Position numbers and translations under genes: made by a program | The notes under the pieces: generated by a model | Databases searched by the model: none | Told to the model about the DNA's origin: nothing | Seen by the model: the letters and a program-made list of their open reading frames with translations, nothing else | Assembly: GCA_965601455.1 (NCBI GenBank) | Contig: OZ271831.1 | Location: 806,001-870,000, forward strand | DNA: 64,000 nt | Direction: 5' to 3' | Source: JANQEU01 sp965601455 | GTDB lineage: Bacteria > Bacteroidota > Bacteroidia > Cytophagales > Cyclobacteriaceae | Shown: one piece after another, positions 38,522 to 46,656 of the stretch | Position numbering within the stretch: position 1 is the first letter of the stretch | Layout of the letters: each line of letters starts with the position of its first letter

Positions 38522-41500
38522 ATGAGAAGAAGGCTGTCAAAGATAGGAAAGTCCTTAAGAATTGCCATTGGATGGCTCACTGGTTTAGCTATCGCTTCTC
38601 TGTGTTTGGTCATTTTCATTATCAATATACCCCAGTTTCAGGCCTACATGGTAAGTCGAGTTGTCGATGGAATAAGTCTTAAAACTGGATACAATCTTGA
38701 TATTGGAGAGACTTCAATCTATTGGCTAGATCGCATGGTGCTGAATGAGATCACGCTTCGAGATCGTGAAGACAGTGTGATGCTGGATATAGCAAAACTG
38801 AAAGTAAACTACAGTCTTTTTGGTCTCCTGGAGGATCAGTCAATAAATATTGACCGGGTTACTGCTGATACAATCCTTCTGAATTTACGAAAGTACTCGA
38901 TGGATAAGCCACTCAATCTTAGCGGCTTTCTACAATCGCTAAGCTCCGATAGTTCGTCAACTATTTTTCATGTAGACAAGGTTTCAATGGATGTTGTGGA
39001 AGTGAACTATGAGAATCTCAGTTTAGAAACTTCCGAAAGAGCATCCAGCAGTAGCTTTTCTCTTAAGGCCGGGAATATCAATACTAATAGGCTGAATCTT
39101 TATCCAGGAGAAATATACATATCGGATATAGCAGCCACTGAATGCGCTTGGATGGAGATTCCATTTGATGGGGTTGTTGGGGATCTTGTTTTTACACAAA
39201 CCCAATTGGAGTTCTCTGAATTTGAGATACGGACTCCAAATAGCTTATTAAAAAATTATCTCCGCATGGATTTTGGAAGCCCGAGCGATCTTAAGAATCT
39301 GGTTGAAGATGTTCAACTTGACCTTCAGCTCCGAGAGTCACGTATTCAATTAGCTGAGTTTGAAAGATTTATCAAACTACCAGTAGCACCTATAACAGAA
39401 GCAGAAATCAGTGCCGATATCTCAGGAACCATCTCAAGACTTGCTTTGGACAATGCTTTTCTGATTCTAGATGAAGAAACTCGGTTTCGTTTTAAAGCCA
39501 ATATGAATGGGCTACCAGATATACGAAGCACATTCGTGTTGTTAGAAGTGGATCAATCAATTCTATCAGGGAGATTACTTAGTGAGAATCTACCCAAAGG
39601 TATTTCCGGTTTGACGGATTTAAAGTTCTCAGGAAGTTTCATTGGTTTTATAAATGATTTTGTTTCAAATGGTACTTTCATCACTCCTTATGGCACGCTT
39701 AATTCCGATGTCAATCTGAAAATAGGTAGTACTCCGGAAAATACATCTATTTCCGGAAAATTGGGTCTTGATAATTTTGAGCTGGGTAGGTTATTGCAAC
39801 GGGAAAACATACTGGGAAATGTGAACTTTTATGGTTCACTTACCGGTCAAGGTCTTACGAAGAATTCAGCTGACTATGTCATAAATGCCTCAGCTACAAA
39901 ATCAGAAGTTTTAGGTCATACCTATGATAGAATTGAATTAAATGGAAATATTAGATCGCGCTACTTTTCTGGGGATGTGTTGATAGCCGATTCGATTCTA
40001 AATGTGATCGGCACGACAAAAGTTGATTTTAGTACGGATACCGAGTTAATTGATGTAAGTCTTCGCATTGACTCTGCCGACTTGTTGGCCTACGGACTCA
40101 GTAGAGAACGATCGTTTCTTTCTTTTCAAATAGATGGGGACTTACAGGAGTTGTCGGTAAATGAAACACAGGGTTTGCTAGATATAGAGAATCTTGTATT
40201 TCAAAGTAAAGATTACAATCAACGAGTACCAGATTTTCAGGTAGTAGCCTCAACTTCCAATACAAATGAATACCATTTAATATCTGAGGATTTTCAAATA
40301 GATCTCTGGGGTGACTTTTTATTGACTCAATTAGTAGCTGATATTCCTAGGACGTTGAATCAGTATCGGGAGTATTTCACATCTGATTATGCAAAGATTC
40401 GGTCCTCCTACCAGGATACAAAACCTGAAAGAGATTTACCTAGTCAATACGACGCCAACTTGCAAGCGAAGTTTTACAACCTAAAGGACTATTTTCAAGT
40501 ACTTGCAATTCCTTTCAATCATTCCGATGATTTTTTCATTGAGGCGAACTACAGGCAAAGAAATGACGCCACATTGGATTTGTTTGTGTCTTTAGATACG
40601 TTAAGATTTGGTAATCGGACTTATACTGGCAATACCTTTGAGATCAATGCCTCCAAGGCAATTGATTCGCTGGGAGTATTAGCCCTTCTTCAACTCTCAT
40701 CCAGAGAACAGAAGTGGGATGTAGTGGATCAAACGAAAAACCTTTTTATTGAAGGTGTCTGGAATAATAATCACCTGGATCTTGGTTTGCAGTTAGAATC
40801 GCCAAATACCAATAGCTCTGGTAATATCAGGGCAGACCTTACCCTTCAGGAAGATACTATCGCTGTTCAACTTGAGACAGTAGAGTTAGTAGCCTTTGAC
40901 AAGAATTGGGATTTGAACAGGCAAAATCAAATCTGGATAACCAAAGGAAGTACATGGATCAAAGATCTCGAATTTCGGAATGCCAGTCAGAAGCTCGCTA
41001 TTTCCGGGAAGGTCTCAGACTCACTTTCTTCCGAAGTAATTTTTGACTTCAGAGATTTCGAGCTGGAAAATATTTCCACAGTAATCCCTCGAAAATTTGA
41101 GGGATTACTAACGGGAACGGGCACCTTATTCCGGGAAAATAGCATGCAGCCTTTCAATTTTATCTCGGATTCCAGAATCCAGGATTTAGTTTTTGAGAAT
41201 GTCGAAGTTGGAAACCTATCCGGAAGTGCAGTTTATGATAAGTCCGATGGCGGTATTTTGTTAGACTATCAATTGGAAAGAGAAGGTATAAACACAGTTG
41301 AGGTGGACGGGAAGGTCAATCCAATTTCCAGGAATCAGATCGACTTAAACATTAATTTTGATCAGGCAAATTTCAATATCCTTGAACCATTTTTCCAGGA
41401 TATGATATCTGATGTGAACGGATATGCTTCTGGGAATCTCAAAGTATTTGGTCGGTTCGATAATCCTGGTTTTGAAGGTACAACACAATTAACCGATGGT

Positions 41501-42997
41501 AATGTAAAAATTGACTATCTCAATACCACGTACAAATTCTCAGGTCCGGCAAATTTTGACAAAGACTTAATCACTCTCAACAATATAGTAGTGGCCGATA
41601 GACTGGGTAACACGGGAGTCATAACCGGTCAGGTGCGACATAGGGGTTTTAAAGACATCAACCTGGACTTGGGTTTCGAGCATCAAAACTTCGAACTTCT
41701 CAATACAAATAGAGGTGATAACACGCTTTACTATGGAACAGCCTATTCTTCAGGAGTTATATCATTTTCCGGTCCGGTCAGAAATGTAGTGATTCAGGCG
41801 GATGCTGTTACCGAGCCGAATACGAGGATTTATATTCCGTTTGTCGAGGAGAATGAGATAGTTACTGGTGATTTTATCTCATTCAGTGGTCCTGAGGATG
41901 CTGCTAGCAAATCCAAAACGGAGACAGTAATTGTAAGGGGTATAACACTGGACTTTGATGTAGAAGTGACGGAAGATGCTTACATAGAGTTGATCTTCGA
42001 TCCCAGAACGGGAGATATCATCCGAGGTAGAGGGAATGGAAACCTGCAATTGAATATTGATCCTAATGGTCAATTTGAATTATTCGGTACTGTAGAAATC
42101 CGTGATGGAGCATATAATTTCACTACAAGTTTGATTAACAAGGAATTTCAGATCCAACCGGGAGGGACCATATCATGGTTTGGAGATCCTTACACGGGTA
42201 TATTAAACCTTGAAGCCTATTACAGACAACTGGCATCTTATCAGGATTGGAGGCCCACAGGGGTCGATGGGACGGTTAGTAATAAGCAACCTGTTCTTGT
42301 AAATCTGGGGCTCAACGATGAGATGATGAACCCCAGCATAACTTTCGGGATCGAAATGGAGGATCCTAATATTGCTAATAGCGATGATAACTGGAGAAAC
42401 CTGATCACCACGATAAACAACAATCCCGAAGAACTAAAAAGGCAGGTCTTTAGTCTGTTGATGCTTCGTAAGTTTTCCCTGGAGAATTCTTTTGTTGTTG
42501 GGATATCCGAAGGAATTGGAAATAGTGTTAGTGAGTTTGTTAGTAATCAACTGAGTTATTGGATAAACCAGGTAGATGAAAATTTGGAAGTGAATATTGA
42601 TCTCAATACTCTTGATACTGATGCCCTAAATACGTTTCAGCTTCGACTGGCCTACACATTTTTGGACGGTCGACTTCGAGTAACGAGAGGAGGTGGTGTC
42701 TCTACGGTTGTTGAAGGTGAGCAGACAACCGGAGTTTCCGGTGTGATTGGTGACTGGTCTGTTGAGTACCTGCTTACCGAAGATGGTAGATTTAGAGTTA
42801 AGGCATTTAGCCGAAATAACCAGGACGCCCTTGGTCAAACTACGAATGAGCAGGAAGCTGGTGCAAGTATCCAATTTATAAGGTCCTTTGATGATCTAAA
42901 AGAGCTTATTGAGGTTTCAAGAAAGGAAGAAGAGACGAAAACGGTCTCTCAAGCGATACCAGCTACGACCGGCAATAGTTCTACAAATCAAGAATAA
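38522..42997 (+). CDS. tamB: Translocation and assembly module protein TamB (DUF490)
   Basis: A 1491-residue inner-membrane-anchored protein. Residues 20-40 form the N-terminal membrane helix, then a very long stretch of beta-strand repeats (the elongated, groove-like AsmA/TamB type), and the DUF490 C-terminal domain near 1200-1440 with EDAYIELIFDPRTGDIIRGRGNGNL and NLGLNDEMMNPSITFGIEM. TamB and its relatives work with outer membrane insertion or transport phospholipids between membranes. The C-terminus is low-complexity acidic (EEETKTVSQAIPATTGNSST). It is divergent from tsaD, an arrangement common in Bacteroidota. Confidence 0.93.
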   Translation: MRRRLSKIGKSLRIAIGWLTGLAIASLCLVIFIINIPQFQAYMVSRVVDGISLKTGYNLDIGETSIYWLDRMVLNEITLRDREDSVMLDIAKLKVNYSLFGLLEDQSINIDRVTADTILLNLRKYSMDKPLNLSGFLQSLSSDSSSTIFHVDKVSMDVVEVNYENLSLETSERASSSSFSLKAGNINTNRLNLYPGEIYISDIAATECAWMEIPFDGVVGDLVFTQTQLEFSEFEIRTPNSLLKNYLRMDFGSPSDLKNLVEDVQLDLQLRESRIQLAEFERFIKLPVAPITEAEISADISGTISRLALDNAFLILDEETRFRFKANMNGLPDIRSTFVLLEVDQSILSGRLLSENLPKGISGLTDLKFSGSFIGFINDFVSNGTFITPYGTLNSDVNLKIGSTPENTSISGKLGLDNFELGRLLQRENILGNVNFYGSLTGQGLTKNSADYVINASATKSEVLGHTYDRIELNGNIRSRYFSGDVLIADSILNVIGTTKVDFSTDTELIDVSLRIDSADLLAYGLSRERSFLSFQIDGDLQELSVNETQGLLDIENLVFQSKDYNQRVPDFQVVASTSNTNEYHLISEDFQIDLWGDFLLTQLVADIPRTLNQYREYFTSDYAKIRSSYQDTKPERDLPSQYDANLQAKFYNLKDYFQVLAIPFNHSDDFFIEANYRQRNDATLDLFVSLDTLRFGNRTYTGNTFEINASKAIDSLGVLALLQLSSREQKWDVVDQTKNLFIEGVWNNNHLDLGLQLESPNTNSSGNIRADLTLQEDTIAVQLETVELVAFDKNWDLNRQNQIWITKGSTWIKDLEFRNASQKLAISGKVSDSLSSEVIFDFRDFELENISTVIPRKFEGLLTGTGTLFRENSMQPFNFISDSRIQDLVFENVEVGNLSGSAVYDKSDGGILLDYQLEREGINTVEVDGKVNPISRNQIDLNINFDQANFNILEPFFQDMISDVNGYASGNLKVFGRFDNPGFEGTTQLTDGNVKIDYLNTTYKFSGPANFDKDLITLNNIVVADRLGNTGVITGQVRHRGFKDINLDLGFEHQNFELLNTNRGDNTLYYGTAYSSGVISFSGPVRNVVIQADAVTEPNTRIYIPFVEENEIVTGDFISFSGPEDAASKSKTETVIVRGITLDFDVEVTEDAYIELIFDPRTGDIIRGRGNGNLQLNIDPNGQFELFGTVEIRDGAYNFTTSLINKEFQIQPGGTISWFGDPYTGILNLEAYYRQLASYQDWRPTGVDGTVSNKQPVLVNLGLNDEMMNPSITFGIEMEDPNIANSDDNWRNLITTINNNPEELKRQVFSLLMLRKFSLENSFVVGISEGIGNSVSEFVSNQLSYWINQVDENLEVNIDLNTLDTDALNTFQLRLAYTFLDGRLRVTRGGGVSTVVEGEQTTGVSGVIGDWSVEYLLTEDGRFRVKAFSRNNQDALGQTTNEQEAGASIQFIRSFDDLKELIEVSRKEEETKTVSQAIPATTGNSSTNQE
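38538..38545 (-). promoter_or_regulatory. Bacteroidota -7 promoter box of tsaD, inside tamB
   Basis: On the minus strand the sequence is TATCTTTG, an exact TAnnTTTG box, 37 bp before the tsaD ATG. Because tamB starts at 38522, this promoter overlaps the beginning of the divergent coding region. A -33 box is not clear. Confidence 0.45.
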
Positions 42998-43020
42998 TCT
43001 AAATTTCTACAACTCTTATT

Positions 43021-43028
43021 TACCTTTG
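43021..43028 (+). promoter_or_regulatory. -7 promoter box of RNase P RNA
   Basis: TACCTTTG matches TAnnTTTG and lies directly before the first bases of the RNase P RNA (about 43032). TTTC about 20 bp upstream (near 43003) may be the -33 region. Confidence 0.55.
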
Positions 43029-43031
43029 TCC

Positions 43032-43398
43032 GGCAAGCTAGCTCATCGCTCCCGGTATGCCGGGAGAGGAAAGTCCGGGCAACACAGAGCACCGTACTTC
43101 TTAATGGGAAGATCCACCGGTTGGTGGATAGAAAGTGCAACAGAAAGTATACGGCCCCGACTTGTCGGGGTAAAGGTGAAAAGGTGAGGTAAGAGCTCAC
43201 CGGGTTCGATGTGAATCGAATCGCGATGGTAAACCTTACGGGTTGAAAGGTCAAATAGGTCCCACATTTGAGGATTGCTCGTCCAAGTGGGATTGGGTGG
43301 ATCGTTAGATCTTGACGGTGACGTCAGGACCAGATAAATGATGAGATAATCATCCGATTTTTCGGATGTGATACAGAACCCGGCTTATTGGCTTGCTT
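43032..43398 (+). ncRNA. rnpB: RNase P RNA, bacterial type A
   Basis: The catalytic RNA of RNase P, about 367 nt. The universal core is visible: GAGGAAAGTCCGGGC near the 5' end and ACAGAACCCGGCTTAT near the 3' end, which pair to form P4, with the terminal P1 stem made by GGCAAGC and TGGCTTGCT. Internal landmarks are AGGTGAAAAGGTGAGGTAAGAGCTCACCGG and the later GGTAAACCTTACGG. One apical stem is the palindrome CCCCGACTTGTCGGGG (43155-43170). A T run after the P1 stem is the likely terminator. Ends are approximate. Confidence 0.93.
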
Positions 43399-43412
43399 TT
43401 ATTTTTTTGAAT

Positions 43413-44564
43413 ATGGCGAAGATTCTAATAGTTGACGACGAAAAAAGTATTCGGGAGACCCTCCGGGAAATACTCGAGTACGAGAAATACGAAGTTAAAG
43501 AAGCTGGAGATGGACAGGAGGCATTAGAAAAAATGTCTGACGAAGAATTCGACTTGGTGCTTTGCGATATCAAAATGCCAAAAATGGATGGACTGGAACT
43601 GTTGGATGCCACTATGGAAAATGGCATTTCTGCCACCTTCATTATGATTTCGGCCCACGGTACTATTGAAACAGCAGTGGAAGCCACAAAAAAAGGAGCC
43701 TTCGACTTCCTTCAAAAACCACCGGACCTCAATAGACTTTTGATTACAGTTAGGAATGCTCTTGAACGCTCTGATTTAATTCAGGAGACTCATAAGCTTA
43801 GAAAGAAAGTAAAAAAAGGGTACGAGATCATCGGTACTTCCAATGCTATTCAGGAGATGAAAAAGAACATCGAGAAAGTAGCAGCTACGGAAGCCAGAGT
43901 TCTGATTACCGGGGAGAATGGTACTGGTAAAGAATTAGTTGCACGATGGTTGCACGACCTTAGTGCTCGATCTGCGAAGCAAATGATTGAGGTGAATTGT
44001 GCCGCAATTCCATCAGAACTCATTGAAAGCGAGCTTTTTGGTCATGAAAAGGGATCATTTACTTCCGCCAACAAGCAACGTATCGGAAAATTTGAATTGG
44101 CGAATGATAGTACCCTGTTTCTTGACGAAATTGGGGACATGTCTCTTGCGGCGCAGGCAAAGGTGCTTAGGGCGTTGCAGGAGCATACGATAACGCGTGT
44201 TGGTGGGGAAAAATCAATAAAAGTTAACCCTCGTGTAGTGGCGGCGACAAATAAGGATTTGAAAAAGGAGATTGAAGAGGGGCGATTTCGTGAGGACTTA
44301 TATCACAGAATTGGAGTGATATTGGTCAAGGTTCCTTCCTTATTTGATAGAAAAGAGGATATCCCCGAGTTGGTTGACTACTTTCTAGAGCGGATTGCTG
44401 ATGAGTATGGAGCTCAGAAGAAATCAATTGAACCTGCTGCCTTAAAGGAATTAGGCAATAGGCCATGGACAGGGAATATTCGTGAATTAAGAAATGTGGT
44501 AGAAAGGCTTGTAATACTGTCGGAGAAGACAATTACAAAGAAGGACGTTGAAAGTTACGCCTAG
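43413..44564 (+). CDS. NtrC-like response regulator without HTH domain
   Basis: ATG at 43413 opens the receiver domain MAKILIVDDEKSIRET; upstream in-frame codons to 43368 fall in the RNase P RNA. Receiver acidic pocket D8/D9 with phospho-acceptor D52 (CDIKMPKMDG). The central AAA+ sigma-54 domain has Walker A GENGTGKE, Walker B FLDEIGDM and a complete R-finger region, but the sigma-54 contact loop reads GSFTSA instead of GAFTGA. The chain stops 383 residues in, after the GNIRELRNVVERL helix, without the usual Fis-type DNA-binding domain. Related short NtrC homologues occur in Bacteroidota; no kinase gene is adjacent. Confidence 0.9.
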   Translation: MAKILIVDDEKSIRETLREILEYEKYEVKEAGDGQEALEKMSDEEFDLVLCDIKMPKMDGLELLDATMENGISATFIMISAHGTIETAVEATKKGAFDFLQKPPDLNRLLITVRNALERSDLIQETHKLRKKVKKGYEIIGTSNAIQEMKKNIEKVAATEARVLITGENGTGKELVARWLHDLSARSAKQMIEVNCAAIPSELIESELFGHEKGSFTSANKQRIGKFELANDSTLFLDEIGDMSLAAQAKVLRALQEHTITRVGGEKSIKVNPRVVAATNKDLKKEIEEGRFREDLYHRIGVILVKVPSLFDRKEDIPELVDYFLERIADEYGAQKKSIEPAALKELGNRPWTGNIRELRNVVERLVILSEKTITKKDVESYA

Positions 44565-44566
44565 GG

Positions 44567-44695
44567 TTATATTCTAACAGTTTCAGATTTTTCTGTCTGA
44601 GGAGCATCATTAACGGCATATGTAGGGCAAAGTCTCTGCGTACAAGCACTGAATCCAACAACAACCAAAACGATTATAAGAGTCTTTATTTTCAT
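44567..44695 (-). CDS. Very small lipoprotein, CPTYA type
   Basis: A 42-residue product: MKIKTLIIVL signal core, lipobox GFSAC with lipidated C18, then TQRLCPTYA and an acidic, charged tail. Such tiny lipoproteins with a CPTY/CPAY segment recur in Bacteroidota in my recollection but their role is not known. The start is ATG at 44695, supported by a promoter 47 bp upstream; the frame open to 44758 adds a non-secretory extension that I reject. It is convergent with the NtrC-like regulator. Confidence 0.65.
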   Translation of the reverse strand: MKIKTLIIVLVVVGFSACTQRLCPTYAVNDAPQTEKSETVRI

Positions 44696-44741
44696 GGTAC
44701 CAGTTTTTTCTTTAGGTAATTTATTTAAATTTTCCTGTTTC

Positions 44742-44772
44742 CAAAAATATGATTTCATTGGTAACTATACAA
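44742..44772 (-). promoter_or_regulatory. Promoter of the small lipoprotein gene
   Basis: On the minus strand TTG is followed after about 20 bp by TATTTTTG (44742-44749), matching the TTTG / TAnnTTTG pattern well. It drives the 42-residue lipoprotein and argues for its being a real gene. Confidence 0.55.
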
Positions 44773-44793
44773 CCCTCTTTCTGTAAGATTATT

Positions 44794-45762
44794 TTAAATC
44801 TCCGTTAGCAGGTTGCATCCGCGTATATCTGAGTTGTCATAACGTCCCAATACCTCAAATTGTTCTCCGTCTACTTTTTTTCCTAGGTCTTTTGTCTCGA
44901 TGAAAGCACATGTATCAACGTTTGCCAGGTCAATGATATTAATTCCTCCTGTTTTACCGTCTTCTACTGGCTCTAATGGGTCATTTATGTCTCTCGTCCA
45001 TACTTGACACCAGGTAGGGAATTTAAACTTCCCATTTGCTTTTGAATACGCTTGACTGAATAATTCGGTCATTCCATACTCTGAATGAACCTGAGTTTGC
45101 TTGAAACCTGTCTTTAGATTACCATGAAGTTGTTCTCGAGTTATCTCTTTGCGTCTTCCTTTCATTCCTCCAGTTTCCATAACCAGGAGGTTTTCCGATG
45201 AGAACTCCTCACTTTCCGCAATATCCAGAAGAGCATAAGATACTCCCAGAAGTAGCTTTTTGTTCGTTCCTATTAGATCAGAGGAGTTAATGGAATTAAT
45301 GTATCGGGAAGATTGATTTGCTTGAGACATAAAGTAATCGACCATATAGATCAAGGACGAGTCTTTTTGCGATTGGTAAGAAGGCAACAGATTTAGGAAA
45401 GTGTACTCTGAAAGTGGTCCGTAAAATGTTTCGAATCCTCTTTTTGCAACAGATAAGTACCAATTTGGATCCCTTACCAAATGCCTACTCCTTGCTAGGC
45501 CTGTTGTTCCACTGGATAGAAAACTAAGTTTTGGCTGCCATTTTCCGGATTTAACCTCATGATTTTTAAATAACTCTATGGGCAAGAAGGGTATTTCAGA
45601 TACGTTATGTACTTGATTAGGTGTTTTATTGATTTTTTCGGAGAATGCCCGGTAGATGAGGTTTGTTTCAAATTGATATTCAAATAATTCCATTGCCTTT
45701 TGGTCAAAGGTCTCCGGAGTTACAGAAAACAGATTTGACTTGAAACTTTCTTCGAAATTCAT
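44794..45762 (-). CDS. LuxE/acyl-protein synthetase-like acyltransferase
   Basis: A 322-residue adenylate-forming enzyme of the LuxE family, which activates fatty acids as acyl-adenylates before transfer to a cysteine or alcohol. Motifs are the P-loop-like SSGTTGLARSRH, HSEYGMTELFSQAYS (adenylate-forming A5-type) and the C-terminal RYDNSDIRGCNLL. No lux genes (luxA-D) are nearby, so luminescence is not implied. Bacteroidota homologues occur beside varied genes. Substrate unknown, perhaps a fatty acid or a carboxylated sugar. Confidence 0.85.
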   Translation of the reverse strand: MNFEESFKSNLFSVTPETFDQKAMELFEYQFETNLIYRAFSEKINKTPNQVHNVSEIPFLPIELFKNHEVKSGKWQPKLSFLSSGTTGLARSRHLVRDPNWYLSVAKRGFETFYGPLSEYTFLNLLPSYQSQKDSSLIYMVDYFMSQANQSSRYINSINSSDLIGTNKKLLLGVSYALLDIAESEEFSSENLLVMETGGMKGRRKEITREQLHGNLKTGFKQTQVHSEYGMTELFSQAYSKANGKFKFPTWCQVWTRDINDPLEPVEDGKTGGINIIDLANVDTCAFIETKDLGKKVDGEQFEVLGRYDNSDIRGCNLLTEI

Positions 45763-45792
45763 TGATTCTATTCAAGTAAGGGAAGGCTGATT

Positions 45793-45800
45793 TAAATTTG
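45793..45800 (+). promoter_or_regulatory. -7 promoter box of a lipoprotein gene
   Basis: TAAATTTG, 13 bp before the ATG at 45814, matches TAnnTTTG. The leader would be about 8 nt. Confidence 0.45.
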
Positions 45801-45813
45801 TATTCTAATTACA

Positions 45814-46656
45814 ATGTTCAAAGATATACGAGTACTAGCGGTTATTTTGGGTTTGTCTCTTCTCTGGGGATGTTACGATTCACCGGAGTTCGATGAGTCT
45901 CCAGAAATTTCCTATGAGAATATAAGCTTTGTTGACTCAGAGGAAGGTGCAGACTCATTGATTCTTTCATTCAATTTCACAGATGGTAATGGAGATATCG
46001 GACTTGCTGAGGGGGAAGTTTTCTATCCATTCCATTCTACCAACTTCGTAATTGATAGCAGAAGCGAGTTTGTATATGATAATAACCTGGATGTAACCTG
46101 GGTGAGACGAGGCACCTCCTCTTTTATTGAATTTGGGCAGGATTCGTTAGTTGGCCCTTTCTATTTAATGGCTATATGGGAAAGTTTGGGATTTGAGCAA
46201 CCCAGGCAATACGATGGGCTGGTTGTAGGAGTTTTCAGTGAAGACGACTTCGTGATGCCTCCACTGAGGTGTGATACATATACATTTGTTCAGGATACAA
46301 CAAACGCGGCACTTCAGAGTGACACATTGCTCATCAGTCCAAATGATTTTAAGGACAACATTGTACTCGATTTCTTCAGAAAACGAGGTGGGGTGTATGA
46401 AAACATCACCAACAGGTTTACAAACTCACCGTGTGCGGAAGTTTTCAGGGCGAGAATTCCAATCTTTGATGAAGATAATTTCGGGCGCCCAATTGTTGGA
46501 ACCATCAATTACCCATTAATATCGAGAGGCTTCAAGACGAATTTCATTAACGACAGCATCATGATCGAGATGTATATCTACGATCGAGCCTTAAACCAAA
46601 GTAACGTTTTAAGGACTCCTGACTTTACTCTTCCGGCTCTTTTAGGAGAGAATTAG
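45814..46656 (+). CDS. Predicted lipoprotein, unknown function
   Basis: A 280-residue protein with a lipoprotein signal ending LWGC (lipidated C20) followed by acidic residues, typical of exported Bacteroidota lipoproteins. It contains DGNGDIGLAEGE and many aromatic-acidic strands, suggesting a beta-rich domain similar to other DUF-type Bacteroidota surface lipoproteins, but I do not recognise a named family. It is divergent from the LuxE-like gene and its 3' end overlaps that of the E1 gene by 4 bp. Confidence 0.8.
   Translation: MFKDIRVLAVILGLSLLWGCYDSPEFDESPEISYENISFVDSEEGADSLILSFNFTDGNGDIGLAEGEVFYPFHSTNFVIDSRSEFVYDNNLDVTWVRRGTSSFIEFGQDSLVGPFYLMAIWESLGFEQPRQYDGLVVGVFSEDDFVMPPLRCDTYTFVQDTTNAALQSDTLLISPNDFKDNIVLDFFRKRGGVYENITNRFTNSPCAEVFRARIPIFDEDNFGRPIVGTINYPLISRGFKTNFINDSIMIEMYIYDRALNQSNVLRTPDFTLPALLGEN

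Noticed and set aside
43368..43412. Upstream extension of the NtrC-like regulator
   Set aside because: These codons lie in the 3' part and terminator of RNase P RNA, and the receiver domain begins exactly at the ATG at 43413.
44794..45762. Bioluminescence genes
   Set aside because: Only a LuxE-like enzyme is present, without luxA, luxB, luxC or luxD.
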